From: Escarpia spicata
Lineage: Eukaryota; Annelida; Polychaeta; Sabellida; Siboglinidae
Assembly: GCA_963995525.1 (NCBI GenBank)
Contig: OZ023213.1
Span: forward strand, 15,457,533 to 15,521,532
DNA length: 64,000 bases
Reading direction: 5' to 3'
A program made the position numbers and the translations under genes. The notes beneath the pieces were generated by a model. It saw nothing but the letters and a program-made list of their open reading frames with translations. It was not told the origin of the DNA and ran no database searches. How positions within the stretch are numbered: the first letter of the stretch is position 1; each line of letters opens with the position of its first letter. Positions 48,521-58,491 of the stretch are shown piece after piece.

Positions 48521-50689
48521 TTATCGGTAGCCACAGCAGTTCTTGCACCTGTTGACACAACGGTGACTATTACAGTCGTAGTGACGTCTGCTATAGGGGC
48601 ATCTCCTGTAGCGAATGGGACGTCCATATTTGCAGTAGACGTAGCTTCCGCATCCGTTGCAAACAGTCGACTGCCAGCCGCTGTACTTCTCACAATAATT
48701 CTCTCTGCAGCCTGCAATAAACGTTGCGCTGATATGGTGCTATATATTATTACCACCGGCTTTGCATTCAATCAAGAGGCCCATCGCTTCATGACATATT
48801 TGCATTATGCACCTTGCGTATTCCTATTCATAGACGACGAAATCGGGGGGGACTTCTATTGGGGGTATTTGGGTGGGAGGGCTGGAAATATGATTAGCCC
48901 CCAATGCTATGTCAAGGGGCATAGTTTGAGATTTTGGTGAGCCTCGGGAGTCGCAGTCGATGTTTAAAGTGAGCCTGGTTAGGGGTGTGGTTGGAAGTTT
49001 TGTTTTGGTGAACCGTCAAGGAGGTTGGAGGGTTTTGGTAAGCAATAACCCCCTTAATACTCCAAATCACATTCTAATGTATCATATTGTATACACGCCA
49101 GAACCATTTGGATGTTATACAAAATTACAGCGCACGAGGATGTTATTATATATCTCACAGTGACAATCACGTTCAAGGTATTACCGCCATGAGGTATAAA
49201 TCGGGTTGCAGCACACGTTTTCAGCATTTCGCAAAATATATATGAAGGTCATTACTATATTTAGAAGAAGTAGATACGAACCACAACGACCGGTTCCCGG
49301 GTAGTACGACTGCTTCTGGCCACATGAGCGGTAGTGCCCAATGCCTTTGTTGCATTGGTAGTAGTAGCGACCGTTGAAGTAGGACGATGAATAGTCGTAC
49401 GTACTTTTGGAGTACCTACAGGCATCGTTGCATGACCCTTAAACATAAAAATCACATCGCCAATTTAATTTGTTTTTTTAATTAGTCATTTGAAAATTAA
49501 ATGTAGAACATATATGAAGCGCGTCAGTGTGGGATCTGAGACAAGCCTACAGTTACATAGGTAGCTCATATTTTAATCTTCCGCTACAAGGTTTAACAAG
49601 AGTAAAAAAAGATTGCCATCCAGAACCTAAACACCAGATGGCAAGTGTACATGAAAGCCATTGGTTTGTCAATAGTCCAACATATTTTGTCTTTCCTTCT
49701 ATGTACAAGCTCTGTCACAGGCGTTGGCGATCACGACCCCTCAAAACCACGCTGTCGTTTGTAGTTTGTAGCGCATTGTTTTCCTCCTTTCCCACCATCT
49801 TCACAAACTATCTATTATTTTTTTATTCTCTGGCGTACCATATTGTTTCAAAAGGGTTGATATTTTAAAGACTTGGACACCAAATTGTGTTGACCTGAGT
49901 CATCCTCGCAGTACTTACCACAAGTTCCATACTTATTGACGCATTGATAGGCACTGCAACGGCCGTACACAACTCTCTTGTTGAGACAGCGGTAGTAGTA
50001 GGGGAATGGCTTCGACAAAGACGGGTAGTATCTGTTGGACTGACGATTCCTGCAGCAATCGTAGTTGTAGCCGTTCCAACATCCATCGTAACGGTAGTGC
50101 GCTGAAAGGAAAACACGACAACATTTGAATTATTCTTTTTAGACTCAAATTCCCTGACACGTGAACGCGCAAGCACACATACGCACACACGCATGCGCAC
50201 ACATACGTTCACATACACGCTCACGCATAATGCTCTCTGTTGTGCACCCAGTAGTATGGTGAAAGTGAAGTGTATGTTTTCTTTCATAATTGATGAAGTT
50301 ATCTTGATGACTTGAAGAATAAACAAATTCATTTATGTACAAAACGTAATTACTTCCATGTCATTTAATGCGTCGGTTGTCAGTACAATGTATATTCTTA
50401 CTTTAATGATAAGTAAGCACATAAAACACGATGGCTATCCTCTTTAAATCGGTGTACCTCAACGATGTGTGGTGCACACGCGCTCGCGCGCTCGTGCGTG
50501 TGGTGTGTTCGAGTGTATCAATAGTGCGTACGTGCATGTGTACGCGAGCTTGTATGCGTGTGTTACCTTGATGTCAGCCTGCGTGAAATGAACATTATCA
50601 AAACGTATTAGCATTATCTATTTTTGTATCTTACCTTCAGCTGCATATACAGCAGCGAGCACCAGCAACGCGATGAAGAACTTCGCCAT
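48521..50689 (-). CDS. Secreted Cys/Tyr-rich protein, copy B (four exons, 194 aa)
   Basis: Exons 50635-50689, 49919-50101, 49282-49437 and 48521-48711 have the same phases and splice sites as copy A. I find two substitutions in the coding exons relative to copy A, GCA/GCC at Ala69 and CGC/CGT at Arg182. Both are silent, so the two genes encode the same protein: a 16-residue signal peptide, then three Y-x-C-x9/10-C modules, 23 Cys in all. It lies within element 2 because of the segmental duplication. Its poly(A) signal is weakened to AGTAAA. Expression may differ because the distant surroundings differ. Confidence 0.85.
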
Positions 50690-52371
50690 GATGTATGGTT
50701 ATCTTCTGAAAATATGTACACATATAGTATTGCAACAATAATGCAACAATAACCGATACTTTAAAAAGCTTTCGTGAATTCTATGTAAGCAAAGTCTTAC
50801 TTTGCTATCTATAGCGACATGTTCTATATTAGATAGAATCAATATTGACAAATGCCGTATCATTTAAAGTTCAATTTGTTTTCATAATTTGGAGTTTATG
50901 TTAAACCAACAACTCCACCTTTACCTTTTGTGAATTCACCTGTTGTTTGTGACACTGGTCTATAGTCAATGCTGATACAATGTGCTGGATTTTCTGCAGG
51001 ACAAATTGCCCATTCACGATTGTCCATATTCAGTGAGACGTGTTTAGTTAGAACATATCGCTGGCGTGTACTGGGAGCTAACAGCCATAATTTGTTTGGT
51101 CAATAGCGAAGAACGAGATTGTTAGTCGTATGGTTACTCGAAGTTACCACAATTCTAGAAAAGAAGCACCGGAAACTTCTTACTTACCGTGCAGACAACG
51201 AGGTGACCCACAGATCTTCGTCTCTGAAGCCAATGGTGCTCTAGTCTGGAAATGTCTCTGTATTTATACAGATGTGTCTCAATCAATTATCTGTCATTAG
51301 ACGCCCCGTTATTTTTTATGAACAACCGTCAGGTTTCACGGATTAGAGCACACAGGGGCGTGGGTGTGGCATCTATGAAACATCGGGCACATTAAATTTT
51401 GTAGTACGATGAGTTTTTGTGTGTGGATGTTCTTAAGCAAGCTTCAATCCAAACTCGAATTTTATAAAAGCAATTTTACCAGGCTGTATGTGATAAACAG
51501 ACGAAAACGCGCTTACCCGAATCACCTCAAATATGTGTTCCTTTGCTCCGCTCGCTAACCGCTAGAGAACACGCGATTTGTTAACAACGAGGTGTTAACG
51601 GAGAGGCGTGAATCCATGTATTACAACTTAACAAAGACGTCTTAAGTGCGTTACTGACATGCTGACAACAAAACATATGCAAACACTCATACATTTAACT
51701 CTATATTCGGGAAACAAATACCTCGAACAACATGAAGATCAAACTGATACGAACAACAATATTTACCGTGACTGTTGGGTAGCAAGTAACGAGCTCTATG
51801 AATACGTGGTTACTTCGGGAAAAGTTACACTGGAAGATTGCATGTGAAACTGTCGGTGTTTGTATGTATCATTCGTGTTGTGTTTTGAGGATACACAGAG
51901 TGCTCCATGCAATCGTCTTGTTTAGTATCTACCCAATTGGTCCTGCATACGACTGTTGATCGCTCAAGTAATACACCTTAATAAATTACTGTTTCAAACA
52001 CTTGATCTTAAAAACGCGGACAGGCACGCTTACACACATCGTAAATTTTTTCTTAGTGTGCCAACGTAACATATGTATATATTCGTATTAATTTCATTAA
52101 ACCAAAATATACCAATAAGGCACACCGCACGTCGTCGTGACCTTTTATTAGGGGCACGGTTATCTCTGTGGAAAACCATCGATACATTGTACGTGCGTCG
52201 AGGTGAACATATAATAAACTGTCGCGTAGTGAACGGGGATATATCAGTTTATGTTTGCAACTCCAAAGAAACTGACTATAATCATAAAATATTTTCAAAT
52301 GTTAATACATTCAAATTTCACGAATATTAGTTTTGGTAAAGAGTAGATTGGACAGCGCGCACACCCACCCA

Positions 52372-52648
52372 ACTCTGAAGACGACAACGCCGTGGTTGCA
52401 AGGTAGACCATCATAGTAAATTTCATCACGCTTGTATGTTATCTGGTGACATTCAAATTTGCATGCACTGTGACGAGGCTGTCGAGACCATTAATTCAAC
52501 TGCACTGGTGAAAGACTGTTTGAGTGTTTTGTTAGACGCAGGTGTGAAGCTATCCGATGTGACAGTCGAACAGTTGTGTAATATCAATACTAGGTGGCGA
52601 AACACTATGAAACATATGGTTCTGGCAGTAATGGAGGGTGACCTGTAA
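52372..52648 (+). pseudogene. Zinc-finger gene exon 3, left-arm remnant
   Basis: Homologue of 56519-56800. It begins inside the CRGC...DH region, already out of frame, then reads DIQICMHCDEAVETINSTA...VTVEQLCNINT and ends in EGDL and a stop. An in-frame 24-base deletion removes the LQESVSKQ part. The 5' part of the exon is missing at the duplication junction. AATAAA follows at about 52764-52769. Confidence 0.8.
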
Positions 52649-53034
52649 AGAACTTTCTTTTGTCGTGTACACGATTAAAATTTGCAAGACCCTGTATCAA
52701 TGTCTAGTCTCTGGGTCTTGTAGTTATGGAGCGTGACATGTAAATACGTTTGTGTTGTTCACGAATAAACTGTGCCAACCTTATATCGTGTCTTTACATA
52801 ACCAAACTAAGACAATCGACTTCCACGAATCAAACTTTCACTAGCGAGATTCACGAACCAATCATTCAGACAAACTAGTCTGAAAAAAGAAACACCAAAC
52901 ACTTAGATCAACGAGTGACAAGAAACAAACTTGTCGGACAAACGAAACACTAGACTTTGACTAGCGAGCGACAAGAACCAAACTTGTCGGACAAACGAAA
53001 CACCAAACTTAACAGGTTACTGCGTCAAATTCCA

Positions 53035-53310
53035 CCAAAACGAGGCAAATAGACGTATTATCGCGTGAGATTTCATCAATTTGACGGAATTCCATCAGAA
53101 TAGACGGGTTATCGCGTTAGATTCCATAAATTTGACGGAATTACATCAGAATAGACGGGTTACCGCGTGAGATTCCATCAAGTTGACGGAATTCCATCAG
53201 AATAGACGGGTTACCGCGTGAGATTCCATCAATTTGACGGAATTCCATCAGAATAGACGGGTTACCGCGTGAGATTCCATCAACTTGACCGAATTCCATC
53301 AGAATAAAAA
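53035..53310 (+). repeat. 51-bp tandem repeat, left
   Basis: About five copies of a 51-base unit (GAATTCCATCAGAATAGACG followed by GGTTACCGCGTGAGATTCC and a short remainder). Mirror array at 55840-56135. GAATTCCATCAGAAT gives regular EcoRI-type GAATTC sites. Confidence 0.9.
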
Positions 53311-53448
53311 TATATAATTAGGTTAGATAGAGACAAAAAGTTGGCGTTAAGCTCGCAAAAATGTATACAACCACTTTGGTGGTTGTTTAAATTTTCGCGA
53401 GCTTAACCCCAACTTTTTTTTTCTATCTAACCTAATTATATATATTTT
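53306..53448. repeat. Near-perfect 70-bp hairpin
   Basis: TATATAATTAGGTTAGATAG at 53311-53330 pairs with CTATCTAACCTAATTATATA near 53424-53443. The arms between continue to pair (AAAAGTTGG.GTTAAGCTCG) down to a loop at ACCACTTTGGTGGT, with few mismatches. It could be a small foldback element or a structural signal at the inner edge of the left arm. Confidence 0.85.
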
Positions 53449-53460
53449 ACCCGTTAGATG

Positions 53461-54060
53461 GCGCCATCCTGTGACATAGTACTCCGATTATCCACTAGGG
53501 GGCGCTACGCCAGAAGTGACGTCGTACCGGAAATTACTTGACTGTCATGGCAGCCTCTACTATGGACGCTACGTCGGAAGTGACGTCGCACCGGGAGTTA
53601 CTTGACTGTCATGGCGGACTCTACGCTTCCGATATTCCCGGAAGTGTGTCGACGAGTATAGATCTATCATGGCCGGTAGATGGCAATACTCTGACTAATT
53701 ACATTGGTGTCCGTTGAGTGGCGTCGGGAACCATGACGGTCACCTCTTTGAATGAAGTCCTGTCAGGTGGTTGTCCTTACATGTTATCGACATAGTCGTT
53801 TTCAGTCATAGCAGTTTTCAAATTCGCTTGCTATGGTAGCCTCTACTAGGGACGCTACGTCGGAAATGACGACACACCGGAAGTTACTTTACTGTCATTG
53901 CGACCTGTCATGGCGGCCTCTACGGTTTCACCATTTCCGGAAGTGTGTCGACGAATAGAGATATGTCATGGTCGGTAGATGGCGTTGTTCTGACTAGTTA
54001 CATTACTATCCGTTGGGGCCATCGGATGTTGCCTCTCTCATGAACGTGCATAGTTTTTGT
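53461..54060 (+). repeat. Imperfect 300-bp duplication with CTCF-like motif
   Basis: The segments at about 53560-53720 and 53850-54010 share GACGCTACGTCGGAA, CCGGAAGTGTGTCGACGA and GGTAGATGGC phrases. CCACTAGGGGGCGC at 53492-53505 matches CCASYAGRKGGCRS at all 14 positions. No coding frame is seen. 54061-54420 is non-coding as far as I can tell. Confidence 0.6.
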
Positions 54061-54419
54061 GTTAAGGGAAGTCACGTGATGTACGTTCGGTCTGATTGGT
54101 TATGCAAATGAGATGACGCCGAAAACTAATGTATATACCGTGCTTCCGACGATTCTGGTCTTTCCTTTTTCGACTCTCGAGAAGTTCGTATCGTATCTGG
54201 TCGCTCGCACTATTTGAAAATATGGGATTGTTACGTTGTAAAGACGGCTGCTTCATATACATATGTTTTTCGTTAAAAGAAGCGATACCTCATACGAGTC
54301 CTATGATCGCCTCGTTGGATATGAATCCGAACAGATGAACGTCTCTTGACATGAAAGTATGTGATGTTTGGCACCTCAAACTCAAAATGTCGTCGTATGC
54401 CTTTACGATACATCGAGTT

Positions 54420-54620
54420 GACGTTTAAAATGAAGAAAATGGCCTATCCTTTAACATGGAGAAAATGCCCTATCCTTTAACATGGAACAACCTCCTACCT
54501 TTTAACATGGAGAAAAAGACATATCCTTTAACAAGGGGAAACTTCCTATCCTTTAACATTGGGTTTTTAGCACCTATCCTTTAACATGGGGACAACCTCC
54601 TATGTTCTAACATTCAATTC
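54420..54620 (+). repeat. Short tandem repeat with CCTTTAACATGG units
   Basis: About seven imperfect units of roughly 28-30 bases, each containing TATCCTTTAACATGG(A/G)G(A)AA. It lies between the hairpin/duplication region and the 3' end of the central gene. Confidence 0.85.
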
Positions 54621-54757
54621 GTGCAACGTGTTGGGCGAAGTTTAGTGTTTCGTTTGTGCAACTTTGTTTTCAGTGAAATGAGGAAAAGTTACTTGTGTCT
54701 TGATGACTATGAAAACTAAAATCAAACAAACACACTCATCCATAGCATAAACAAGAT

Positions 54758-54763
54758 TTTATT
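54758..54763 (-). terminator. Poly(A) signal of the central gene of element 2
   Basis: AATAAA on the minus strand, about 90 bases past the stop at 54852. Confidence 0.55.
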
Positions 54764-54851
54764 TGAATATTCTCCATATGATCTCTCTTGAAAACTGTTC
54801 CTGTGGATTGTATGTCACACGCGAACCTGTTTTTGTCGTAAATCGGTAACA

Positions 54852-55726
54852 CTAATATGGTTTCCAACGTGTGATTTGCAAAGGTGTCACCGAATGAGCT
54901 GCGCGCCGCGATGATGCAGGTCGTCTACGATGCCGACGACGACCACTGTCAAACGGAATGCTGGTTTCCTTTGATATGTCATCGTCCACTGATGCTGTCT
55001 GCATGTAAATCCAACGATCTGGGTTTCCAACTAAATCCATTGGCGTGTTGTCATCCTTGCGACCAGGAGCAAAGTTTTCCCATCCCACCGGTTCAAACGA
55101 CTTCCGTTTTCTCAACACGTCATTCACAAGGTCCACGATATTACTTCCGGGAACCGCGTTGTTTCTGTACATCATCTCGCCACGATCGTTCCAACTTACG
55201 GCACCTTTCATGTTATCTAGGAGTCGCCGTACTTTCTGCTTCATAGTTTTTGGAACGCTGTCGACGATTTCATTTTGGATGTTCTTATTTTCGATGATTT
55301 CCTTTTCGTTAGCAGGTTGTACTTTGTTTTTCTCTTCACTTGCACATTTTTCGGGTTCTTTGATACGTTTGTCGGAAAGATCGTTGTACCGACTCAATAC
55401 CTGGTTATACAACACAACTTTTTCCCTCTCGTGTATATCGCCATCTTCTTGGTATGCTCCATGGTCACCTGAGATGGAGACAAGAATGTCTAGCTTGTTG
55501 CTGAGGCCGGAAACGTGGGTGTCGTTGTGGGCGCCGGGACAAATGAATTGAACAACGTAGTGCTTGTCGACGTAGTGTTTGTTGATGACCTACAGCGACT
55601 GTGGGCAATGTGTTGTTTCCAGCTATCTTTTCGTGTGAAATATCTCTTACAATCAGGGCACTGGAAGGCCGCCCATGTTACTGGTGTAGGCTTGTTGGCA
55701 GCTGGTAGACGAGTCGATAAGCTCAT
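54852..55726 (-). CDS. Central zinc-finger/coiled-coil ORF pair of element 2, frame break inside
   Basis: The first frame (55726-55490, 78 codons) carries a C2HC finger FQCPDC...QH...C (C23, C26, H39, C45) with the same spacing as the finger in the zinc-finger gene, then a Thr/Ser/Pro linker. It stops at 55490. The next frame overlaps it and is open to 54852. It starts LSNKLDILVSISGD, then EKVVLYNQVLSRYNDL, a Lys/Glu-rich helix, VRRLLDNMKGAVSWNDRGEM, NIVDLVNDVLRKRKSFEPVG and NPDRW, and ends in an Arg-rich tail (RRRHRRRPASSRR). A splice (acceptor GCCTCAG lies at the joint), a programmed frameshift or a mutation could connect them. TATAAAA lies at 55808-55814 and a poly(A) signal at 54758. I do not recognise the family. 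The basic tail would suit a DNA-binding core-type protein, but that is a guess. Confidence 0.6.
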
Positions 55727-55807
55727 GGTGTACGTGTTTACTGTTCAAAGGTAAAGAACGGAATGGCGCTTGGAACTCGTCGGTCTAAGTTTGGTTTGTA
55801 CAACTCG

Positions 55808-55814
55808 TTTTATA
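55808..55814 (-). promoter_or_regulatory. TATA box of the central gene
   Basis: TATAAAA on the minus strand, 82 bases upstream of the 55726 ATG. Confidence 0.5.
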
Positions 55815-55839
55815 CCTGTCTATTGCAGTGGACTCAGTC

Positions 55840-56135
55840 GAATTTCACGCGATAAACCGTCTATTCTGGTGGAATTCCGTCAAAATGATGGAATCTCATG
55901 CAGTAACCCGTCTATTCTGATGGAATTCCGTCATATTGATGGAATTTCATGCGGTAACCCGTCTATTCTGATGGTATTCCGTCAATTTGATGGAATCTCA
56001 CGCGGTAACCCGTCTATTCTGATGGAATTCCGTCAAATTGATAGAATCTCACGCGATAACCCGTCTATTCTGATGGAATTCCATCAAATTGAGGGAATCT
56101 CACGCGATAACCCGTCTATTTGCCTCGTTTTGGTG
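55840..56135 (-). repeat. 51-bp tandem repeat, right
   Basis: Mirror of 53035-53310, about five to six copies with drift. One open frame of 129 codons across it is a repeat artefact (NPSILMEFRQIDGIS repeated). Confidence 0.9.
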
Positions 56136-56397
56136 GAATTTGACGCAGTAACCTGTTAAGTTTGGTGTGTCGTTTGTCCGTCAAGTTTGGTTCTTGTCGC
56201 TCGCTAGTCAAAATTTAGTGTTTTGTTTGTCGACAAGTTTGTTTCTTGTCACTCGTTGATCTAAGTCGTTGGTGTTTCGTTTGTCAGAATAGTTTATTTG
56301 AATGATTGGTTTGTGCATCTCGCTAGTGAAAGTTTGATTCGTGGAAGTCGTTTGTCTTAGTTTGGTTAAGTAAAGACACAAGATAAGGTTTGCACAG

Positions 56398-56403
56398 TTT
56401 ATT
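56398..56403 (-). terminator. Poly(A) signal of the three-exon zinc-finger gene
   Basis: AATAAA on the minus strand, 116 bases past the stop at 56519. The mirror AATAAA in the left arm is at 52764-52769. Confidence 0.5.
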
Positions 56404-56518
56404 CGTAAAAAAGACAAAGGTATTTACATGTCACGCTCTATAACTACAAGAACCAGAGACTAGACATTGATAGAGGGTCTTGCAAAGTTTAATTGTGTAC
56501 AAGACAAAAGAAAGTTCT

Positions 56519-58081
56519 TCACAGGTCACCCTCCATTACTGTCAGAACCATATGTTTCATAGGGTTTCGCCACTGTTTCGAAACGGATTCTTGCAACCCA
56601 GTATTGATATTACACAACTGTTCGACTGTCACGTCGGAATGCTTCACACCTGCGTCTAACAAAACACTCAAACAGTCTTTCACCACTGCAGTTGAATTAA
56701 TGATCTCGACAGCCTCGTCAAAGTGCATGCAAATTTGAATGTCATCAGATAACATACAATCGTGATGAAATTTACTACGATGGTCTATCATGCAACCACG
56801 GCATTGTCGTCTTGAGAGTTCAACAACGGCACCTGCTAAGTGTCGTGCCAGCGTCTTCTTCATTTCGGTCACAGGGAAATCAATGGTAAAGTTCGGACCA
56901 GCAAAGTCAGGAGCGGAAGTTGAGACGTTGACAGGCTGGGTAGAAGTTGTAATATTGATAGCGTGGGTAGTTGTGACGTCATTGGGAACGGAAGTTAGTA
57001 TCGATGGTGTCCCGTTGTCGTTAATCGTCTCTGTCGACACAGAGACCATTCGTTACCGCTTTACTGGTAGCGGCCTTCAATGTAGTTCTGCAAGAATATT
57101 TCAATAATAATAAAGAATGCTTGGGAAAAGTACACCGTTGTTAGAGTACGGTAATACAAGGACCGAAGGGAAACAATGACAAGAAGTGATAGGAAGTAAG
57201 GTGACAAGTTGTATGATCATAAAGATAAATTGTAAACAAAAATTACCCGTGGGCGCAACCATATAGGGAGTTAAGACGTTGCCAGATGTTGATATGAAGG
57301 ACAGCGTAGGAGAAGCCATAATCTTGGAAGAAAGACGTAACAGAATATTATGTACCCGGATGTTAACAGGCAATAGACGAGTCTAACCATATAGGAAATA
57401 ATAAAACGGGGCGAAGATTTAGCGGAAGTAAACATATACAGGCACGCCATTTTGACGGAAGGTATGGGGACGCCATTTTAGGGAAAGTATAGACACGAGG
57501 GACGAGATTTTAGGTGAAAGTATATAATAAAACAATATAAAGTATGACGCACCACAAGCGCGTCCAGATCGGCGTCCTCGGCCGCCATCTTCCGGCGGGC
57601 ACAACTGCCGCTGGTGAAGTGGCGCTTGCTATTATTTTTCCGTGTGAACGACGACCCACAGTCCGGGCAGGTGAAGGGTCTCTGCGATGGTGGTAGTTGT
57701 CTCGGAGTCGGTAGAGACTCCTCATCGGCAGCGCTCGTTCGAACCATAATATACATGTCAGAGGCCACGTAACCGTGTCGTTCGCATTGCAAATGTCCCG
57801 TATCGTCGACATTCATACGCTTCTCGCAGTATCTGCACCCGATGTAGAAGGGAGTATGCTTGCGTACTTTGTCGATAAGGAAACCTCTGACCTCGATAAC
57901 AGGGTCGGGGCTTACCGTTGATTCTAGAGTTGAGATGGCCACGACGTCTGGTTCCGACGGCACGGAAGGGCGGTTGGTCACCGGCATGATGGGTCGGCTC
58001 GTCGGCTCGTCGGCTCGTCGGCTCGTCATCGTCATTCGAGTCTGTTGCATTGCGAGGTCGGTAATAAGGTGTCTTCAACAT
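56519..58081 (-). pseudogene. Three-exon zinc-finger gene, right arm, exon 1 frameshifted
   Basis: Exon 1 is 57553-58081, exon 2 is 57247-57322 and exon 3 is 56519-57030. Acceptors are TTCCAAG and GTCGACAG; donors are GTGCGT (weakened from GTGAGT on the left) and GTAATT. Phases fit. Exon 1 has the zinc ribbon and C2HC finger, but a GACGAGCC repeat has gained two units (16 bases) near 57995-58025, shifting the frame after about residue 22. Exon 2 gives MASPTLSFISTSGNVLTPYM. Exon 3 holds a Thr-rich linker, then RQCRGCMIDHRSKFHHDC (a Cys/His cluster), an acidic helical region and a VTVEQLCNINT stretch, and ends EGDL. The exon 3 domain recurs in the left-arm remnant. Function unknown. A start at an internal Met (58050) would give an open frame lacking the normal N-terminus. 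Confidence 0.7.
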
Positions 58082-58139
58082 GATGTTAGCCGTGCTGTCG
58101 TCGTAATACGAATGATGGCCCGATTGGGAAAATACCGCG

Positions 58140-58175
58140 CTTATATAGTTAGTGAATGTGCCGAAAGGACACGTG
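58140..58175 (-). promoter_or_regulatory. E-box and TATA promoter of the zinc-finger gene, right arm
   Basis: On the minus strand, CACGTG (58170-58175) precedes TATATAAG (58140-58147), with the ATG at 58081. This is the mirror of 45544-45579. Confidence 0.6.
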
Positions 58176-58210
58176 GGCGTGCCGAACGAGCACGGATTTC
58201 GGAGTAGAAA

Positions 58211-58438
58211 TTAAAGGTGTAGACTGTAGAGTAGATCATTGATGGACGGTTCGGTTGCCGGAGCTGATGACAGAGACGAAATTGTTTTGGTCGTCGAACT
58301 GGTCGTTGAACTGGTCGTTGGCTGTTGGTCCGGGTTGATTGTCGGGGTCGAGAGGTCGAGTGGGCCCGTAGCCGGAGAAGGCTGTGCCTTCGGTAGCAAA
58401 ATCCCTTGCCGGACGTTATCACTAGTCATGTTGTTCAT
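58211..58438 (-). CDS. Small ORF with a PLDLS (CtBP-binding-type) motif, right arm (75 aa)
   Basis: It starts MNNMTSDNVRQGILLPKAQP at 58438, the ATG shared with the left arm and 46 bases below TATAAAAG (58484-58491). Ten further in-frame codons lie upstream to 58468 but fall close to the expected transcription start. Residues 26-30 are PLDLS, the core recognised by CtBP co-repressors. The rest is Thr/Ser/Pro/Gln-rich and likely disordered, ending NDLLYSLHL. There is no domain, signal peptide or membrane segment. The left-arm copy is frameshifted. The motif is short and could be chance; a regulatory role is inference. Confidence 0.5.
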   Translation of the reverse strand: MNNMTSDNVRQGILLPKAQPSPATGPLDLSTPTINPDQQPTTSSTTSSTTKTISSLSSAPATEPSINDLLYSLHL

Positions 58439-58483
58439 CTTCCAAAATGTAAGATATAATGACCACAAAAAACAGACGCAGAC

Positions 58484-58491
58484 CTTTTATA
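58484..58491 (-). promoter_or_regulatory. TATA box of the PLDLS ORF, right arm
   Basis: TATAAAAG on the minus strand, 46 bases upstream of the ATG at 58438. The sequence equals that in the left arm. Confidence 0.6.

Larger units (their letters stand above)
46457..52371. repeat. Segmental duplication, copy 2 (5.9 kb) inside element 2
   Basis: Nearly identical to 34261-40125. Both edges are abrupt: on the left it abuts the 200-bp repeat, and on the right it joins element 2 within exon 3 of the zinc-finger gene. It appears to have been inserted into element 2, with loss of about 0.5-1 kb of the left arm. Confidence 0.92.

Noticed and set aside
55770..56159. 129-codon frame NPSILMEFRQIDGIS repeats
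   Set aside because: It is generated by the 51-bp tandem array, a multiple of 3 in length. The mirror array has no matching open frame in the corresponding orientation.
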